Origin: Achromobacter pestifer
Lineage (GTDB): Bacteria; Pseudomonadota; Gammaproteobacteria; Burkholderiales; Burkholderiaceae_B
Assembly: GCF_902859625.1 (NCBI RefSeq)
Contig: NZ_CADIJX010000014.1
Coordinates: 51,254-115,253, forward strand
DNA length: 64,000 nt
Reading direction: 5' to 3'
Part shown: positions 27,075 through 35,758 of the stretch, piece by piece
Numbering within the stretch: position 1 is the first letter of the stretch
Layout of the letters: every line of letters starts with the position of its first letter
Notes under the pieces: generated by a model
Seen by the model: the letters and a program-made list of their open reading frames with translations, nothing else
Told to the model about the DNA's origin: nothing
Database searches by the model: none
Translations under genes and position numbers: made by a program

Positions 27075-27563
27075 CTATTCCAGCGCGACGGTCACGCTCT
27101 TCGCCCCCAGCAACGTCACGAGCACGTTGGGGTCGATGCCAATCAGGTAGCCGCGCCGTCCACCGTTGATATAGACCACGGGATACGTCAGCATCTCGGC
27201 TTCGATCCACACCGGCATCTTCTTGCGCGTGCCGAACGGAGACGTGCCGCCCACCTGATAGCCGGAGTGCCGCTGCGCGACCTCGGGCTTGCAGGGCTCC
27301 ACTTTCTTCAAGCCCGCCTGGCGTGCCAGGTTCTTGGTGGAGACCTCGCGGTCACCGTGCATGACCACGATCAGCGGCTTGGCCGATTCGTCTTCCATCA
27401 CCAGCGTCTTCACCACCGCATGCGGATCCAGGCCCAACTGACGCGCGGCCTCGCCGGCGCCGCCGTGGTCCACGTAGTCATAGGTGTGTTCCGTGTAGGC
27501 CACCTTGTTCTGCTTCAGGAACTGGGTGGCGGGGGTTTCAGAAACGTGGCGGGCTTTGCTCAT
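27075..27563 (-). CDS. ybaK: Cys-tRNA(Pro)/Cys-tRNA(Cys) deacylase YbaK
   Basis: 162 residues of the YbaK/ProX editing family. TPATQFLKQNKVAYTEHTYDY at the N-terminus, LVMEDESAKPLIVVMHGDREVS, and the GGTSPFGTRKKMPVW segment are typical. It hydrolyses Cys that prolyl-tRNA synthetase wrongly attaches to tRNA-Pro. Length is normal. It lies upstream of the PfpI gene and downstream of xerD on the same strand, with 61 bp to xerD. Confidence 0.93.
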   Translation of the reverse strand: MSKARHVSETPATQFLKQNKVAYTEHTYDYVDHGGAGEAARQLGLDPHAVVKTLVMEDESAKPLIVVMHGDREVSTKNLARQAGLKKVEPCKPEVAQRHSGYQVGGTSPFGTRKKMPVWIEAEMLTYPVVYINGGRRGYLIGIDPNVLVTLLGAKSVTVALE

Positions 27564-27624
27564 GGTTGGGTCGGGTCGAAAATGAAAAGTGTAAGACAGC
27601 GCGGGGGCCGGGCGTCGCGGCCAA

Positions 27625-28608
27625 CTAACCGCGCGGATGATGCGCCGCGTGCAGCGCCTTCAGGCGTTCGCGCGCCACATGCGTGTAGATCTGCGTGGTG
27701 GAAATGTCTGCGTGGCCCAGCAACATCTGCACCACGCGCAGGTCGGCGCCGTGGTTCAGCAAGTGCGTGGCGAATGCATGGCGCAGCACGTGCGGCGACA
27801 ACGGCGCGTGGACGTCGGCCAAGAGCGCATATTTTTTCACCAGTTGCCAGAACGCCTGGCGCGACATGGCTTCTGCGCGTCCGGTGATGAACAACGCATC
27901 GCTTTGACGCCCGGCGGCCAGTTCGGGGCGCGCGGTCTTCAGGTACTGGTCAATCCAGTGCGCGGCCTCCTGGCCCAGCGGCACCAGGCGATCCTTCCCC
28001 CCTTTTCCCAACACGACGCGCACCACGCCTTCATTCAGGCTGACGTCCAGTGCGCGCACGCCCACCAGCTCCGACACGCGCAGACCGGTGGCATACAGCG
28101 TTTCCAGCATGGCGCGATCACGCAGGCCGCGCGGCTGCCCCAGGTCCGGCGCGCGCAGCAAGGCGTCCACCTGCTGTTCGGACAAGGTCTTGGGCAGGCG
28201 GGGGGGCTGCTTGGCGGCAATCAGGGTCAGGCAGGGATCTCGCTCCGACCGGTGTTCGCGCAATGCCCAGGCATAGAAACGGCGTAGCGCCGCCAGCCGG
28301 CGGTTGGCGGTGGTGGCACGGGTTTCTTCATGGCGAAACGCAAACCAGGCCTCGATATCGGCCTTCTGCGCCTCGTTCAAGGGTTTGGCGGGACCTGCGG
28401 GCAGCGCGTGCGTGGCGGAGGCGTCGCCGTAGCGGTCGGCCATTTCGCGAGCATAGGCATCCGGGTCCTCCAGCCAGCGGGCAAAGCCGGTCAGGTCGCG
28501 CCGATAGGCGGCCAGGGTATTCGCCGACAATCCGTCCTCTAGCCAGACGGCGTCGATGAAGGCGTCGATATCGGCCTGGGAGGCCAGTGGCGCGCGGGAA
28601 TCCGACAT
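27625..28608 (-). CDS. xerD: Site-specific tyrosine recombinase XerD
   Basis: 327 residues from the ATG at 28608 (a GTG 9 bp upstream overlaps the LysR stop and is the alternative start). The catalytic residues of tyrosine recombinases are seen: Arg in YATGLRVSELVG, Lys in GKGGKDRLVPLG, HxxR in SPHVLRHAFATHLL, His in LGHADISTTQIYTHV with the nucleophile Tyr. N-terminal core-binding domain ANTLAAYRRDLTGFARWL. It resolves chromosome dimers at dif with XerC, so it is house-keeping. A short loop insertion of about 20 residues at positions 50-75 is seen in Burkholderiales homologues too. Confidence 0.93.
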   Translation of the reverse strand: MSDSRAPLASQADIDAFIDAVWLEDGLSANTLAAYRRDLTGFARWLEDPDAYAREMADRYGDASATHALPAGPAKPLNEAQKADIEAWFAFRHEETRATTANRRLAALRRFYAWALREHRSERDPCLTLIAAKQPPRLPKTLSEQQVDALLRAPDLGQPRGLRDRAMLETLYATGLRVSELVGVRALDVSLNEGVVRVVLGKGGKDRLVPLGQEAAHWIDQYLKTARPELAAGRQSDALFITGRAEAMSRQAFWQLVKKYALLADVHAPLSPHVLRHAFATHLLNHGADLRVVQMLLGHADISTTQIYTHVARERLKALHAAHHPRG

Positions 28609-28613
28609 GGAGC

Positions 28614-29528
28614 TCACCGTTCCCCCACGCCCACGGCGGCCGACTTCAGCCAGCTCTCGAAGAGCTTGAGCGCGTCGGAACGTTCGCTGCGTTGCGGATA
28701 ACCGAAGTAATAGCCCTGGCTGACCATCAGGGACTGCGGCACCGGCATTTTCAGCGTGCCCTGATCCAGCGCCGGCTGCGCCAGGAAACGCGGCATCAGC
28801 CCCACGCCCAACCCGGCCTGCACGGCCGCCATCACCATGGTGAACAATTCATAACGCGGGCCGCCCGCTGCCTGCGGGCCATATAGATGGTTGTTGGCGC
28901 CATACCACTGGCGCCAGGCGTCCGGCCGCGAGGCCAGGTGCAGGTGGGTCATGCCGGCCAGGACGCTGGTGCCCGTGTCCGTCGCCCGGGCGGCCCGGGC
29001 CGCCAGGTCCGGCGCACACACCGGCACCAATTCTCGCTCGGGGAACAGCAGCCCTCCCTGGGTGCCTGGCCACAGGCCGTCGCCGTGGTAGAGCGCCCCG
29101 TCAAAAGGCTGGTCCTTGAATTGGAACGGCAGCGTGCGCACCGACAGGCTGACCGTGATATCCGCATGTTCGCGCTGGAAATCCGCCAATCGCGGAATCA
29201 GCCAGGTCGTGGCCAGGGTGGGCACCACCGCGATGTGAATGCTGCGCCCCATGCCCGTGCGGCTGACGAGCCCGAAAGTGTCCTTTTCGATCTGGTCCAG
29301 ATGGTGACGGATGCGGCCGGCATATTCGGCGCCGTGGTCGGTCAGGACGATCCGCCGCCGCACCCGGGTGAACAACTGCACCCCCAGGCGCGATTCCAGG
29401 CTGGCCACCTGCCGGTAGACCGCGCTGTGCGTCAGGGACAGTTCCTCGGCCGCGCGGGAAAAACTGCCTAGACGGGCCGACGCTTCAAACGCTTGCAGCG
29501 CGCTCAGATTGGGTATGCCATTTCTCAT
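28614..29528 (-). CDS. LysR family transcriptional regulator
   Basis: 304 residues. Helix-turn-helix at the N-terminus (LSALQAFEASARLGSFSRAAEELSLTHSAVYRQVASLE), then a GcvA-like substrate domain. Start at MRNGIPNLSALQ; the longer frame is unlikely. It is divergent from the ThDP enzyme gene at 29699 and presumably controls it through the 17-bp dyad between them. Its 3' end touches the beginning of xerD. Ligand unknown. Confidence 0.92.
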   Translation of the reverse strand: MRNGIPNLSALQAFEASARLGSFSRAAEELSLTHSAVYRQVASLESRLGVQLFTRVRRRIVLTDHGAEYAGRIRHHLDQIEKDTFGLVSRTGMGRSIHIAVVPTLATTWLIPRLADFQREHADITVSLSVRTLPFQFKDQPFDGALYHGDGLWPGTQGGLLFPERELVPVCAPDLAARAARATDTGTSVLAGMTHLHLASRPDAWRQWYGANNHLYGPQAAGGPRYELFTMVMAAVQAGLGVGLMPRFLAQPALDQGTLKMPVPQSLMVSQGYYFGYPQRSERSDALKLFESWLKSAAVGVGER

Positions 29529-29619
29529 GGGGCGGGAACTACCTGAAATCGGCCTGAACCCCGCATGCCGCTTGCGGCGGCGCAACAGGGCACTACGTGC
29601 CGGAGGATCAATAGATTGT

Positions 29620-29636
29620 GCAATTTTATCAATTGC
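29620..29636. promoter_or_regulatory. Dyad in the LysR/ThDP-enzyme divergent region
   Basis: GCAATT-TTATC-AATTGC is a perfect 6-bp inverted repeat with a 5-bp spacer, of the size of LysR-type sites. It lies 63 bp upstream of the ThDP enzyme start and 92 bp from the LysR start. Confidence 0.5.
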
Positions 29637-29698
29637 GTTGTGCGATCAAGGAACATATGCTCGGGAGTCTTATCCTCGGCTCACCACGACATCCCATC

Positions 29699-31381
29699 AT
29701 GCCCCAGCAAGATTCCCGCCTTGGCGGTCACATTCTGGTCGACCAGTTGGTCGCCCAGGGCGTCAAACATGTTTTCTGCGTTCCCGGCGAGAGCTACCTG
29801 GCGGTGCTGGATGGCCTGCACGATGTCGATATCAAGGTCACGGTCTGCCGTCAGGAAGGCGGCGCGGCCATGATGGCCGACGCCCACGGCAAGCTGACCG
29901 GCGAACCCGGCATCTGCATGGTGACGCGCGGCCCGGGTGCGTCCAACGCGCTGGCCGGCGTGCACATCGCCAAGCAGGACTCCACGCCCCTGATCCTGTT
30001 CGTGGGCCAGATCGAGCGCGGCATGCGCGAACGTGAAGCCTTCCAGGAAATGGACTACCGCGCCGTGTTCGGCACCCAGGCCAAGTGGGTCACCGAGATC
30101 GACCAGGTAGAGCGCATTCCCGAACTGATCTCGCGTGCCTTCCATATCGCCACGTCGGGCCGCCCCGGCCCCGTCGTGATCGCATTGCCTGAAGACATGC
30201 TGGTGGAGGCCGCCAAGGTCGCCGACGCCCCGCGCTACGAATTGATCGAATCCGCTCCCACCGCCGGCCAATTGGCCGATCTGGAAAAGCTGCTGGCGGA
30301 TGCCAAGAATCCGGTCGCCATTCTGGGCGGCACGCGCTGGGACGCCCGCGCCGTGCAGCAATTCGCTGACTTCGCGCAGAGCCATGCGCTGCCCACGGCG
30401 GTCTCGTTCCGCCGCCAGATGCTGTTCCCCGCGGATCACCCTTGCTTCATCGGCGACGTGGGCCTGGGCATCAACCCGGCGCTGCTCAAGCGCGTGGCCG
30501 ACGCCGACCTGATCCTGCTGATTGGCGGCCGCATGTCGGAAAACCCCAGCCAGGCCTACACGCTGCTGGATATTCCGGTGCCCAAGCAAAAACTGGTGCA
30601 CGTGCATCCCGACACCGCCGAACTGGGTCGCGTGTACCGCGCCAACCTGGCCATCAATACCTCGCCCTCCGCTTTCGTGGCCGCGCTTGCCGGCCTGAAG
30701 GCCCCCGCCAAGCCGGCATGGGCCGAAGGCACCCAGGCCATGCGCGAGTCCTACCTGAAGTGGAGCAACCCGGACGCCATCACGACCCCGGGCGCGCTGC
30801 AAATGGGCCAGGTCATGGCTTATCTGGAAAAGACGCTGCCCGCCGACGCCATCATGACCAACGGCGCGGGCAACTACGCCACCTGGCTGCACCGTTTCCA
30901 CCGTTTCACCCGTTTTGGCACGCAACTGGCCCCCACCTCGGGGTCGATGGGCTACGGCCTGCCGGCGGCCGTCGGCGCCAAGCGCGTCTGGCCGGACAAG
31001 ACCGTCGTCTGCTTCGCGGGCGACGGCTGCTTCCTGATGCACGGCCAGGAATTCGCCACGGCCGTCCAGTACGACTTGCCCATCATCGTGGTGCTGGTCG
31101 ACAACGGCATGTATGGCACGATCCGCATGCACCAGGAAAAGCATTACCCCGGCCGCGTTTCCGCGACCGAACTCAAGAACCCGGACTTCGCCGACTATGC
31201 GCGCGCCTTTGGCGGCCATGGCGAGCGGGTCGAGACCACGGATCAATTCGGCCCGGCCTTTGAACGGGCCTTGGCCAGCGGCAAACCGGCGATCCTGCAT
31301 TGCTTCATCGATCCGGAAACCATCACCCCGTCGACGACCCTGGAAAAGATTCGCGACGCGGCCCTGAAGGCGCAGCACTGA
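29699..31381 (+). CDS. ThDP-dependent enzyme, acetolactate synthase-like
   Basis: 560 residues in the three-domain ThDP layout. The catalytic Glu that activates the cofactor is in CRQEGGAAMMADAHGK. The ThDP-Mg motif is GDGCFLMHGQEFATAVQYD...VDNGMYG. No small regulatory (IlvN) gene follows, and house-keeping IlvB is normally paired, so this is likely a catabolic 2-oxoacid enzyme of the acetolactate synthase/benzoylformate decarboxylase superfamily. Start at MPQQDSRLGG; upstream extension is in the promoter. It is divergent from a LysR gene. Substrate not decidable. Confidence 0.85.
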   Translation: MPQQDSRLGGHILVDQLVAQGVKHVFCVPGESYLAVLDGLHDVDIKVTVCRQEGGAAMMADAHGKLTGEPGICMVTRGPGASNALAGVHIAKQDSTPLILFVGQIERGMREREAFQEMDYRAVFGTQAKWVTEIDQVERIPELISRAFHIATSGRPGPVVIALPEDMLVEAAKVADAPRYELIESAPTAGQLADLEKLLADAKNPVAILGGTRWDARAVQQFADFAQSHALPTAVSFRRQMLFPADHPCFIGDVGLGINPALLKRVADADLILLIGGRMSENPSQAYTLLDIPVPKQKLVHVHPDTAELGRVYRANLAINTSPSAFVAALAGLKAPAKPAWAEGTQAMRESYLKWSNPDAITTPGALQMGQVMAYLEKTLPADAIMTNGAGNYATWLHRFHRFTRFGTQLAPTSGSMGYGLPAAVGAKRVWPDKTVVCFAGDGCFLMHGQEFATAVQYDLPIIVVLVDNGMYGTIRMHQEKHYPGRVSATELKNPDFADYARAFGGHGERVETTDQFGPAFERALASGKPAILHCFIDPETITPSTTLEKIRDAALKAQH

Positions 31382-31478
31382 TACCAGACCGGGCGGCGCA
31401 TCCGGCGGCAGGCCTCGGCATGCTGCCGTGCAAACCCCAACTTGCCGCCCGAATTATTTTAGGTTTAAACTTTCTAGA

Positions 31479-31492
31479 TTCCGAATACGGAA
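31479..31492. promoter_or_regulatory. Short dyad upstream of gcdH
   Basis: TTCCG-AATA-CGGAA, perfect over 5 bp per arm, 20 bp before the gcdH start in an AT-rich leader. Possible regulator site; no direct evidence. Confidence 0.3.
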
Positions 31493-31512
31493 ATCCATAG
31501 CGGAGACCCTGC

Positions 31513-32706
31513 ATGTCCTCGAATCCTTCTTTCCAATGGCAAGACCCCCTGTTGCTGGACCAGCAACTGACCGAAGAAGAACGCATGGTGCGCGATGCCG
31601 CCTATGCCTATTCGCAGGACAAGCTTGCCCCCCGCGTGTTGAACGCCTTCCGCAACGAGAAGACCGATCCGGAAATCTTCTCTGAAATGGGCGAACTCGG
31701 CCTGTTGGGCGCCACCATCCCCGAAGCCTACGGCGGCGCTGGCATGAACTACGTCAGCTATGGCCTGATCGCCCGCGAAGTCGAACGCATCGACTCCGGC
31801 TACCGCTCGATGATGAGCGTGCAGTCGTCGCTGGTCATGGTGCCGATCAACGAATTCGGCAGCGAAGCCCAAAAGCAGAAGTATCTGCCCAAGCTGGCCC
31901 GCGGCGAATGGATCGGCTGCTTCGGCCTGACCGAACCCAACCACGGCTCCGACCCCGGCGGCATGGAAACCCGCGCCGTCAAGACGTCTGACGGCTACAA
32001 GGTTTCCGGCAACAAGATGTGGATCACCAACTCCCCCATCGCCGATGTGTTCGTGGTGTGGGCCAAGTGCGTCGGCGGCGAGTTCGACGGCAAGATCCGC
32101 GGCTTCATCCTGGACAAGGGCATGAAGGGCCTGTCGGCCCCGGCCATCCACGGCAAGGTCGGCCTGCGCGCGTCGATCACCGGCGAAATCGTCATGGACG
32201 AAGTGGAAATCTCCGAAGACCAGATGATGCCTGGCGTGTCCGGCCTGAAGGGTCCGTTCACCTGCCTGAACTCCGCCCGTTACGGCATCGCCTGGGGCGC
32301 CATCGGCGCCGCGGAAGCGTGCTGGCACACCGCCCGCCAGTACACCCTGGACCGCAAGCAGTTTGGCCGCCCGTTGGCCGCCAACCAGCTGATCCAGAAG
32401 AAGCTGGCCGACATGCAGACCGAAATCACGCTGGCCCTGCAAGGCTGCCTGCGCTTGGGCCGCATGAAGGACGAAGGCACCGCCGCCGTCGAAATCACGT
32501 CGATCATGAAGCGCAACTCGTGCGGCAAGGCGCTGGACATTGCACGCCTGGCCCGCGACATGCTGGGCGGCAACGGCATCTCCGACGAGTTCGGCGTGGC
32601 CCGCCACCTGGTGAACCTGGAAGTGGTCAACACCTACGAAGGCACCCATGACGTGCACGCCCTGATCCTGGGTCGCGCGCAAACGGGCATCCAGGCTTTC
32701 TATTGA
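31513..32706 (+). CDS. gcdH: Glutaryl-CoA dehydrogenase
   Basis: 397 residues, the usual length. Acyl-CoA dehydrogenase motifs: CFGLTEPNHGSDPGGMETRA (FAD/substrate), LARDMLGGNGISDEFGVARH, and the catalytic Glu in NTYEGTHDVHALILG. N-terminal WQDPLLLDQQLTEEERMVRD and the SGYRSMMSVQSSLVM segment are typical of GcdH, which oxidises and decarboxylates glutaryl-CoA to crotonyl-CoA in lysine, tryptophan and anaerobic-type aromatic breakdown. Single-gene unit with a terminator 23 bp downstream. Confidence 0.95.
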   Translation: MSSNPSFQWQDPLLLDQQLTEEERMVRDAAYAYSQDKLAPRVLNAFRNEKTDPEIFSEMGELGLLGATIPEAYGGAGMNYVSYGLIAREVERIDSGYRSMMSVQSSLVMVPINEFGSEAQKQKYLPKLARGEWIGCFGLTEPNHGSDPGGMETRAVKTSDGYKVSGNKMWITNSPIADVFVVWAKCVGGEFDGKIRGFILDKGMKGLSAPAIHGKVGLRASITGEIVMDEVEISEDQMMPGVSGLKGPFTCLNSARYGIAWGAIGAAEACWHTARQYTLDRKQFGRPLAANQLIQKKLADMQTEITLALQGCLRLGRMKDEGTAAVEITSIMKRNSCGKALDIARLARDMLGGNGISDEFGVARHLVNLEVVNTYEGTHDVHALILGRAQTGIQAFY

Positions 32707-32729
32707 TCGCTTGATTGGCCCTGCCACTG

Positions 32730-32756
32730 AAAACCGCCCCTCGGGGCGGTTTTTTC
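32730..32756 (+). terminator. Intrinsic terminator of gcdH
   Basis: AAAACCGCCCC-TC-GGGGCGGTTTTTT: a strong 7-bp GC stem extended by A/T pairs and followed by T residues. Confidence 0.93.
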
Positions 32757-32925
32757 GCTTCTGGACGTTTCGCTTCTGGACGCCATGGCCATATACGCGA
32801 TGCCCGCCCGGCACGCATTGTCGTTGGCCCGTCTTGTCGTTGGTTCGCATTGCCGTTAGCCCGTATTGGCGGCAGCTTGTACACGCCGTACGCTTTGTGG
32901 CACTTGTCCCGACCAGGAGCCGCCC

Positions 32926-33912
32926 ATGCACGTCAGCCCTTCCCTCCGCCTGATGGCGGGTATCGCCATGGCCTTCATCGGCCATGGCGCCTACGCCGTC
33001 ACCACCCTGACCATGACCACCGAGTACCCGGCGACGTCCATGCCCGGGCAAGGCGTCTCCACCTTCGCGGATCTGGTGCGGGCGAAGACGGCAGGCACGG
33101 TGGTGATTGACGCCACCTACGACGCCGCCAAGGGCATCAAATCGGGCGACATGATTGACGCGGTGGAAACCCGGAAGGTGGATGCCGGCGATGCGTTCGC
33201 TGGCGCGCTGGCCACGAAATATCCGCTGTTCGGCGTGTCGTCGCTGCCATTTCTGGCCGACTCGCTGTCCAAGGCGCGCAACCTGAACAAGGCCGCACGG
33301 CCCGCGTACGAAAAGTTGTTGGCGGCCCACGGACAGAAGCTGCTCTACACCACGCCATGGCCCGCCTCGGGCATCTGGTCAAAGCAGAAGATCGACAGTG
33401 TGGCGGCGCTAAAGGCCTTGAACATCCGCACCTATGACGCTACGTCCCAGGACGTGATGCAAAAGGCCGGGGCGCGCGCGCAGAACATTTCATTCGCCGA
33501 TGCCATGCCGCGCATCGCGGCTGGCGACGTGAATGCGGTGCTGTCGTCAGGCGACGGCGGCGCGGGGCGAAAGCTGTGGGAGCACCTGCCGAATTTCTCC
33601 GAAATCAACTATGCCATGCCGATTTCGATTGCGACGATGAACCTACAGGCGTATCAAGCACTGGATGCCCGCACCCGACGAGCCATCGACCAGGCGGCGG
33701 CGCAGACAGAGACCGAGCAATGGAAACGCATTGACGGCCGCTTGCAGCAGAACTACGCAAACATGCGCAAGAACGGCGTGGCGATCAATACCGCCGTGCC
33801 ACCCGCAGTGCGCAAGGCACTGCGGGATGCGGCGGCGGATTCCGTGCAGGCCTGGAAAACAGCAGTTGGCCCCGATGCGGCAAATATCCTGAAACAGGGT
33901 TCCAAACGCTAG
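32926..33912 (+). CDS. TRAP-type periplasmic solute receptor (DctP family), orphan
   Basis: 328 residues with signal peptide MHVSPSLRLMAGIAMAFIGH cut near residue 24. DctP-family features: TMTTEYPATSMPGQGVSTFADLV at the mature N-terminus and WPASGIWSKQKIDSVAALKALNIRTYD, with the conserved Arg that binds the ligand carboxylate. No DctQ or DctM membrane gene is adjacent. It probably binds a small organic acid. Start at MHVSP because the in-frame upstream stretch is not signal-peptide-like. The 219-bp gap before it holds the gcdH terminator and nothing else clear. Confidence 0.85.
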   Translation: MHVSPSLRLMAGIAMAFIGHGAYAVTTLTMTTEYPATSMPGQGVSTFADLVRAKTAGTVVIDATYDAAKGIKSGDMIDAVETRKVDAGDAFAGALATKYPLFGVSSLPFLADSLSKARNLNKAARPAYEKLLAAHGQKLLYTTPWPASGIWSKQKIDSVAALKALNIRTYDATSQDVMQKAGARAQNISFADAMPRIAAGDVNAVLSSGDGGAGRKLWEHLPNFSEINYAMPISIATMNLQAYQALDARTRRAIDQAAAQTETEQWKRIDGRLQQNYANMRKNGVAINTAVPPAVRKALRDAAADSVQAWKTAVGPDAANILKQGSKR

Positions 33913-33942
33913 CCGCACATCAAGGGGCTGGGCCGCATCGCC

Positions 33943-34386
33943 CTAATCTTCGCCCGACAGATCAAACAGGCTGGTCGCATCCAGTTCCAGCACGCCTTCG
34001 TCGTGCTGGTTGATCACCGTCCATGACCACGTGATGATGCCCAGGTCGGGGCGCGACGACGAAGTTCGCGCGCCCTGTACCCGCGCTTCCAGGCGCAAGG
34101 TGTCACCGGGGCGCACCGGCGTGCGCCAGCGCACTTCGCCCAGCCCCGGTGAACCGAAGGATTCGGAATCATGCAGCGCGGCGTCCACGGCCATGCGCAT
34201 GGCCAGCGCGCAGGTGTGCCAGCCACTGGCGATCAGTCCGCCCCAGCGCCCTTCCGCGGCCCGTTGCGGGTCGGTATGGAACCATTGCGGATCAAACTTG
34301 CGTGCAAACTCCAGGATCTCGGCCTCGGTGATGGTGACCGGACCCGCCTTGATCATCATGCCGTCTTTGAATTCGGCGAACTTCAT
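33943..34386 (-). CDS. MaoC-like hot-dog dehydratase
   Basis: 147 residues of the MaoC hydratase family. The hydratase signature is FDPQWFHTDPQRAAEGRWGGLIASGWHT with catalytic Asp and His. Members hydrate enoyl-CoAs with the (R) stereochemistry. It lies 83 bp after boxA on the same strand and may be the last gene of the box operon. A role in hydrating a dehydroadipyl-CoA intermediate is possible but not shown. The start MKFAEFKDGMMI is chosen because a GGGGG tract lies upstream at a fair distance. Confidence 0.82.
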   Translation of the reverse strand: MKFAEFKDGMMIKAGPVTITEAEILEFARKFDPQWFHTDPQRAAEGRWGGLIASGWHTCALAMRMAVDAALHDSESFGSPGLGEVRWRTPVRPGDTLRLEARVQGARTSSSRPDLGIITWSWTVINQHDEGVLELDATSLFDLSGED

Positions 34387-34469
34387 CTTTGGTTTTCCCC
34401 CCAACTAACGCAAACGGCGCACCCATGGCGCGCCGCTTTTCACGTGTGTCACGCTTAAGGTCTCAGGAC

Positions 34470-35705
34470 TCAGTACGTCTCGAAATGCAGGCGCCCTTCG
34501 CGGCGCAGCACATCATGCAGGATAGACCAATCCTGCCCCGATTGCATCGTCACGTCGCGCAAAGCGTCCAACACACCGACTTCCATGCCCTTCAGTCCGC
34601 ACACGTAGATGCAGGTATTGCGATCGGACAGCAGATCCAGCACCGGAGCCGCGCGTTCCCGGATCAGATCCTGCACGTAGCGCTTGGGCTGCCCGGCCTC
34701 GCGCGAGAGCGCAAGGTTGATATCGATGAAATCGCGGGGCAGCTTCATCAGCGGGCCGAAGTACGGCAGTTCGCGTTCGGTGCGGGCGCCGAAGAACAGC
34801 ATCAGGCGGCCGTTTTCACCGGTATCGATACGGCGGCGATAGCGCTCGGTCATGGCGCGCATCGGCGCGGAACCGGTGCCGGTACAGATCATGATGAGAT
34901 TGGCGCGCGGATGGTTCGGCATCAGGAAGGTATGGCCGAACGGGCCAATCACTTGCACGGTGTCGTTCTTGGCCAGGTCGCACAGGTAGTTCGAGCACAC
35001 GCCGTGCGCGGCGACGCCGCCATGGTCTTCGGTCACGCGCTTCACGGTCAGCGACAAGTTGTTATAGCCGGCGCGCTCGCCATCACGCGGGCTGGCCAGC
35101 GAATACTGTCGCGCATGGTGCGGCCGGCCCTGGGCGTCGGTGCCCGGCGGCAGGATGCCGATGGACTGCCCTTCCAACACGGGAAAAGGCAGTTCGCCGA
35201 AGTCCAGCACGATGTGGTGGATATCGCTTTCCGTGTCGACACCCGTCACGCGGTAGTTGCCCACCACCGTGGCCGTCATCGGCGTCTTGTGCGTGTACAG
35301 ATTGACATAGGGGTGCGCTGCCGACCACGGCGGTATGGACGCCCCCGGCACGGCAAACGACGCGGACACGGCGGCCGCGGCAATGTCGGGCGCGTCCAGG
35401 GCGACGCCTGCATCGGCGGCTTGCGGCAACGATTTTTCCTGCGGCAGTTCCTCCCAACCGAGCTGGTCCTGCACCGAATAGGCCTCGCTGCGCAGCACCA
35501 TTCGCCAGTTGTCGATCGACCCCGTGGGGCATGGCGGCACGCACGCCATGCAGCCATTGCAGATGTCGGGATTCACGACGTAGTTGTTCGAGTCGTGCGT
35601 GATCGCGTCGACCGGACAGGTTTCTTCGCAGGTGTTGCAGCGAATGCAGATCTCGGGATCGATCAGATGCTGCTTCAGCATTTGTACGGGTAATGGGGCG
35701 TTCAT
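34470..35705 (-). CDS. boxA: Benzoyl-CoA 2,3-epoxidase reductase component BoxA
   Basis: 411 residues. Two 4Fe-4S clusters are bound by Cys20, 23, 26, 30 and Cys49, 52, 55, 59. A ferredoxin-NADP reductase domain follows, with RQYSLASPRDGE (FAD) and MICTGTGSAPMRAM (NADPH). It passes electrons from NADPH to BoxB. The start is at MNAPLPVQMLKQ; the longer open frame upstream overlaps only the boxB-boxA gap and boxB itself. The gap to boxB is 53 bp. Order boxC-boxB-boxA is compatible with a single transcript from the promoter region at about 38.9 kb. Confidence 0.95.
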   Translation of the reverse strand: MNAPLPVQMLKQHLIDPEICIRCNTCEETCPVDAITHDSNNYVVNPDICNGCMACVPPCPTGSIDNWRMVLRSEAYSVQDQLGWEELPQEKSLPQAADAGVALDAPDIAAAAVSASFAVPGASIPPWSAAHPYVNLYTHKTPMTATVVGNYRVTGVDTESDIHHIVLDFGELPFPVLEGQSIGILPPGTDAQGRPHHARQYSLASPRDGERAGYNNLSLTVKRVTEDHGGVAAHGVCSNYLCDLAKNDTVQVIGPFGHTFLMPNHPRANLIMICTGTGSAPMRAMTERYRRRIDTGENGRLMLFFGARTERELPYFGPLMKLPRDFIDINLALSREAGQPKRYVQDLIRERAAPVLDLLSDRNTCIYVCGLKGMEVGVLDALRDVTMQSGQDWSILHDVLRREGRLHFETY

Positions 35706-35758
35706 CGCGGTCTTCCCAATGCGCTGGCGGACGGCGCCGTTGCGCCGCCCTTTCCGCC

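Noticed and set aside
27625..28608. Integrase marking a mobile island next to tRNA-Arg
   Set aside because: The protein is the house-keeping XerD with typical motifs, lies 4.6 kb from the tRNA, and no attachment repeats or cargo boundaries are seen.
29681..31378. 565-codon open frame opposite the ThDP enzyme
   Set aside because: Mirror frame of a clear ThDP enzyme with catalytic motifs.
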